NCBI RefSeq assembly: GCF_900108395.1
Contig: NZ_FNXE01000022.1
Coordinates: 1 to 51,704, forward strand
Source: Paenimyroides marinum
GTDB lineage: Bacteria; Bacteroidota; Bacteroidia; Flavobacteriales; Flavobacteriaceae
Direction: 5' to 3'
Length of the DNA: 51,704 bases
A program made the translations under genes and the position numbers. This document shows, one piece after another, positions 50,832-51,704 of this stretch. Positions within the stretch are counted from its first letter, which is position 1; the number at the start of each line of letters is the position of its first letter. The notes under the pieces are model-generated. The model had not been told where the DNA came from. It saw only the letters and a list, made by a program, of their open reading frames with translations, and made no database searches.

Positions 50832-51320
50832 ATGATGAAAAAAGTGATATTTACAGCTATTGGAACCTTAGTTTTAAGTTCGGCAGCTTTTAGCCAGACT
50901 CCGTATAACAAAGGATTTCGCTTAGGGTTAGGTTTAAACGGAGGTTTCCCCACAGATGGTGATTACGATGGAAGCTTGGGAATTGATGCACGTTTACAAT
51001 ACGATTTTACAAAAAAGACATCGATTACCCTAACGTCGGGATATACCCATTTGTTTGCAGAACCTGAAGAAGTAGGTTTTGTACCTGCAAAATTGGGTTT
51101 TAAATACTTTTTGGGAAATCAGTTTTATGCAATGGGTGAAGCCGGTGCAGCTTTTGGTGTGAATGGCAACATTGATAATTCATTGATTGTGGCTCCCGTT
51201 TTTGGTTTTGCCAATAAATATTTAGACGCAAGTGTTCGATATGAATATTACAGCGATTACGAAACAGACCAGATAGCTTTGCGATTAGCTTATGGATTTA
51301 GTTTGAAAAAGAAGAAATAA
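50832..51320 (+). CDS. Outer-membrane beta-barrel protein
   Basis: A 162-residue exported protein with signal peptide (FTAIGTLVLSSAAFSQ) and alternating hydrophobic/polar strands (FRLGLGLNGGFPTDGDYDGSLGIDARLQYDF, then SVRYEYYSDYETDQIALRLAYGFSL) forming about eight strands, like an OmpA/OmpW-size barrel. The sequence ends in a basic KKKK, not the usual terminal aromatic residue. Either of the two adjacent ATG codons at 50832/50835 could start it. Confidence 0.8.
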   Translation: MMKKVIFTAIGTLVLSSAAFSQTPYNKGFRLGLGLNGGFPTDGDYDGSLGIDARLQYDFTKKTSITLTSGYTHLFAEPEEVGFVPAKLGFKYFLGNQFYAMGEAGAAFGVNGNIDNSLIVAPVFGFANKYLDASVRYEYYSDYETDQIALRLAYGFSLKKKK

Positions 51321-51346
51321 CCCATTTTAAATGGGTTATTTTTTAT
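51317..51346 (+). terminator. Terminator after the outer-membrane protein gene
   Basis: AATAACCCATTT and AAATGGGTTATT form a perfect stem followed by T6. Confidence 0.85.
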
Positions 51347-51391
51347 AACCTGAGTTCGATTATTATTTAGGATAAATATATTGTGTAAAAA

Positions 51392-51448
51392 AAGAAATAG
51401 TTGTATATTTAATTATCTGATTGTTAAATATTTAAACAACTATTTCTT
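51392..51448 (+). promoter_or_regulatory. Leader hairpin covering the IS982 transposase start region
   Basis: AAGAAATAGTTG (51392-51403) pairs perfectly with CAACTATTTCTT (51437-51448), with further pairing inside. The right arm stops one base before the ATG at 51450. In read-through mRNA it would hide the ribosome-binding region, a known way for insertion sequences to limit their own expression. Confidence 0.55.
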
Positions 51449-51449
51449 A

Positions 51450-51704
51450 TGATTAATTTCGATAAAATTACAGAACTGCGAAGCACATCACGAACACAGA
51501 AATAGAATAAAAAATAGTGAGTAAATTTTTTGTCTTGTTGATGAATTTTGCCAGCAATTTTTTCCTTTTCTTGAAAAAAACAGTATTGGAAACAAATCTA
51601 AAAGACCCCCAATGATGTCACCCAGTGAAATAATCAGTATTATGATTCTTTTTCATTTGAGCGGTTTCAGATGCTTTAAGCACTTTTACATTTTCTATAT
51701 TCAA
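51450..51704 (+). pseudogene. IS982-family transposase gene interrupted by a 49-nt insert (partial)
   Basis: After MINFDKITE (51450-51475 plus the last base of the GAA codon) the frame enters an insert with several stops. It resumes at ATT 51525 as IFCLVDEFCQQFFPF and continues SPSEIISIMILFHLSGFRCFKHFY, clearly the N-terminus of an IS982 transposase, to the window end. Joining both parts without the 49 nt gives a normal family N-terminus with no gap. As it stands only a short peptide would be made from this start. Confidence 0.8.
51476..51524 (+). repeat. 49-nt insert in the IS982 transposase gene (copy 2 of a short repeat family)
   Basis: Begins CTGCGAAGCACATCACGAA and ends GTGAGTAA. Aligned with the insert at 27131-27178 it needs one 1-base gap and about 40 of 49 positions agree; the first 19 and last 7 positions are nearly the same, the middle differs. 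It too follows an in-phase GAA codon, and the empty site would read CAGAAATT. It is oriented the same way relative to its gene as copy 1. Confidence 0.8.

Larger units (their letters stand above)
51348..51704 (+). mobile_element. IS982-family insertion sequence, cut by the window edge
   Basis: The DNA after the barrel gene has the leader and first third of an IS982-type element. The transposase start at 51450 is preceded by a long inverted repeat. The exact left end is uncertain; it probably lies just after the terminator, near CCTGAGTTCGAT. The right end is outside the window. Confidence 0.65.

Overview
The window is about 51.7 kb of low-GC DNA from a member of the Bacteroidota, almost certainly a Flavobacteriaceae (Flavobacterium, Myroides or a close relative). 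The support is: promoters of the form TTG or TTTG, 18-22 nt, TAnnTTTG; almost no Shine-Dalgarno sequences; a tmRNA tag of GEENYALAA; lipoprotein-rich gene content; Bacteroidota-type paired M16 peptidases; DUF4468, DUF4369-type and DUF6371 proteins; and IS4- and IS982-family elements. All names come from reading motifs by eye, not from database searches.

Positions 1-18440 are housekeeping chromosome. They hold a DEAD-box RNA helicase, a PPK2 kinase, fumarase C, MurF, a tRNA with CAT anticodon, methylmalonyl-CoA epimerase, RbfA with a LolC/E-type permease, a fatty-acid hydroxylase, FabH, an S9 peptidase, ribosomal proteins L21-L27, two M16 peptidases that look like a catalytic/non-catalytic pair, and a gamma-type carbonic anhydrase. 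The tmRNA gene (18607-19003) ends this block.

Positions 19004-31000 are accessory DNA behind the tmRNA, a classic integration site. They hold two small exported proteins, an unexplained long inverted-repeat locus (20136-20325), a complete type I restriction-modification operon (hsdM-hsdS-hsdR), a frameshifted DUF6371 remnant, and an IS4-family element that cut off the end of a CPBP protease gene. Core genes resume with an NlpC/P60 peptidase and a thiolase.

Positions 31000-41230 are a carotenoid island between two tRNA clusters. The first cluster is Ser-Pro-Arg-Lys-Leu-Lys-Lys and the second is Lys-Ser-Pro-Arg. The Ser-Pro-Arg block, spacers included, is repeated perfectly 9,950 bp apart. Between them lies one tightly coupled operon: MarR-type regulator, phytoene desaturase, phytoene synthase, an unknown exported protein, a SRPBCC protein, beta-carotene hydroxylase, lycopene cyclase, lipocalin, photolyase, IPP isomerase and a TIGR01777-type epimerase. 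This is a zeaxanthin and light-damage module; no GGPP synthase is in the window.

Positions 41363-51345 are again ordinary chromosome: two TlpA-like thioredoxins, a DUF423 protein, a transglutaminase-like protein, a solute-binding-fold protein, SUI1/eIF1-like factor, nucleoside phosphorylase, CoA-transferase, MATE exporter and an outer-membrane barrel. The window ends inside an IS982-family element.

The most unusual observation joins two distant places. The IS4 transposase gene (27131-27178) and the IS982 transposase gene (51476-51524) each carry a 48-49 nt insert. The two inserts are related to each other (about 40 of 49 positions), have the same ends and the same orientation relative to the gene, and both sit directly after an in-phase GAA codon at a GAAA site. 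Removing each insert restores a normal transposase; in IS4 it restores the exact Y-(2)-R-(3)-E-(6)-K spacing. They look like copies of a very small element found in transposase genes, starting with the GCGAAGC mini-hairpin.
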